From Candidatus Egerieicola pullicola (lineage in GTDB: Bacteria; Bacillota; Clostridia; Oscillospirales; Ruminococcaceae): a stretch of DNA of 5,637 nt. Shown here piece by piece: positions 5,149 through 5,637 of the stretch (positions within the stretch are counted from its first letter, which is position 1; each line of letters opens with the position of its first letter). The notes below the pieces were generated by a model, which worked only from the letters and a program-made list of their open reading frames with translations, had not been told where the DNA came from and did no database searches. The stretch lies in contig DVGY01000099.1 of NCBI GenBank assembly GCA_018712465.1, forward strand, positions 1-5,637, read 5' to 3'. The translations under genes and the position numbers were made by a program.

Positions 5149-5637
5149 AGATTGCTTCTTTTGACATTTTGTTTCTGCCCATGCCGTCTCCAAAGCCACA
5201 GGGCCAGCAGTACCAAGACCAAGCCGGTGACCGCTCCGGCGGTATCCAGCAGCACATCGGAGAGCTGTCCGGTGCGTCCAGGCACCCAGTGTTGGATGGT
5301 TTCGTCCACCGCTGCCACCGCCGCCGCCGTAATCCCGGCCAACAGTCCTGCCGTTCCATGGCGCAGCAGCACCGTCCGCCAAAAGCAGGCCAGCACCCCG
5401 CCCAGACAAGCGTACTCCACAAAGTGGGCGGTTTTCCGCACCAGGTGTTCCAGCAAGCCGGCGTCGGTTCCTCCCAGCCCCAGCAGTTGAAGCAGCCAGA
5501 CGAAAAATCCGCTTTCCGCCTCCGACGCCTCCCCCGGCTGGAGGGAGCGGGTAAAGATAAAGGCCACCATTCCCAGACTCAACAGCAAAAAGAGCAGCAG
5601 CTTGCCCTTGCGGTGAGGAAGAAGCAGTTTTGTTTTG
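5136..5637 (-). CDS. VanZ-family membrane protein, 5' truncated by window edge
   Basis: The minus-strand frame is open from the right edge to a TGA at 5138-5136, giving 166 visible residues. Family landmarks are an N-terminal membrane segment (about 13-28), TRSLQPGE (29-36, the usual S-Q-P region after the first helix), VRKTAHFVEYACLG (66-79), and DETIQHWVPGRTGQLSDVLLDTAGAVTG (111-138), with further hydrophobic segments around 72-90, 97-110 and 132-149. The end is basic (WRRHGQKQNVKR). VanZ-like proteins are small integral membrane proteins; the founding VanZ confers low-level teicoplanin resistance, but most members are of unknown function and resistance should not be assumed. A TTG at 5588 is not a credible start, because the hydrophobic helix begins upstream and no ATG, GTG or TTG lies between it and the edge; the start is therefore outside. 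It converges on the AAA+ gene with 15 bases between the stops. Confidence 0.87.
   Translation of the reverse strand, partial: KTKLLLPHRKGKLLLFLLLSLGMVAFIFTRSLQPGEASEAESGFFVWLLQLLGLGGTDAGLLEHLVRKTAHFVEYACLGGVLACFWRTVLLRHGTAGLLAGITAAAVAAVDETIQHWVPGRTGQLSDVLLDTAGAVTGLVLVLLALWLWRRHGQKQNVKRSNLRQP

Noticed and set aside
5136..5588. TTG 5588 as start of the VanZ-family gene
   Set aside because: The frame and the first hydrophobic helix continue upstream to the window edge, so the start lies outside.
5136..5637. Glycopeptide resistance cassette around vanZ
   Set aside because: No vanH, vanA, vanX, vanS or vanR gene is present. VanZ-family proteins are common in Firmicutes with no link to resistance.

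Overview
The window looks like ordinary chromosome from a moderately GC-rich Firmicute, most likely a gut-type member of the Oscillospirales (Ruminococcaceae/Oscillospiraceae). The reasons are strong AAGGAGG-type ribosome binding sites, sigma-A-like promoters, the rpsF-ssb-rpsR operon without rplI, a zinc-ligand S18, a cytidylate-kinase-like protein of the kind common in Clostridia, and CTG/GCC/CGG-rich codon use. The genus assignment is inference. I see no mobile element, tRNA, rRNA, CRISPR array or phage gene.

Layout. Positions 1-573 (+) are the end of a cytidylate-kinase-like P-loop kinase whose first few codons lie left of the window. A well-formed promoter directly after its stop leads to a YfcE-type metallophosphodiesterase (640-1182, +), which ends at a strong bidirectional terminator (1193-1229). 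On the other strand, 1238-1534 encodes a 98-residue Nif11-like small protein with its own extended -10 promoter. Next is the rpsF-ssb-rpsR operon, also on the minus strand, transcribed from about 2808 down to a terminator at 1600-1634. It has a consensus promoter and a leader RNA that resembles the known S6:S18 autoregulatory element. A 350-base intergenic region (2754-3110) separates this operon from a divergent 669-residue AAA+ ATPase (3111-5120, +). That protein has a canonical CbxX/SpoVK-type ATPase module at the C-terminus and a poorly recognisable N-terminal half that looks like a decayed AAA fold. A VanZ-family membrane protein (minus, start beyond the right edge) converges on it with only 15 bases between the stops and a terminator overlapping its own last codons.

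How the genes relate. S6, SSB and S18 form one translation/replication operon, and the S6:S18 complex probably represses it through the leader. The other genes are single transcription units or two-gene neighbours with no evident shared pathway. The parts most worth following are the AAA+ protein with its unassigned N-terminal half, the Nif11-like small protein with a Gly-Gly-Gly motif and an acidic aromatic tail, and the rpsF leader and promoter region. No complete new multi-gene system is visible here.
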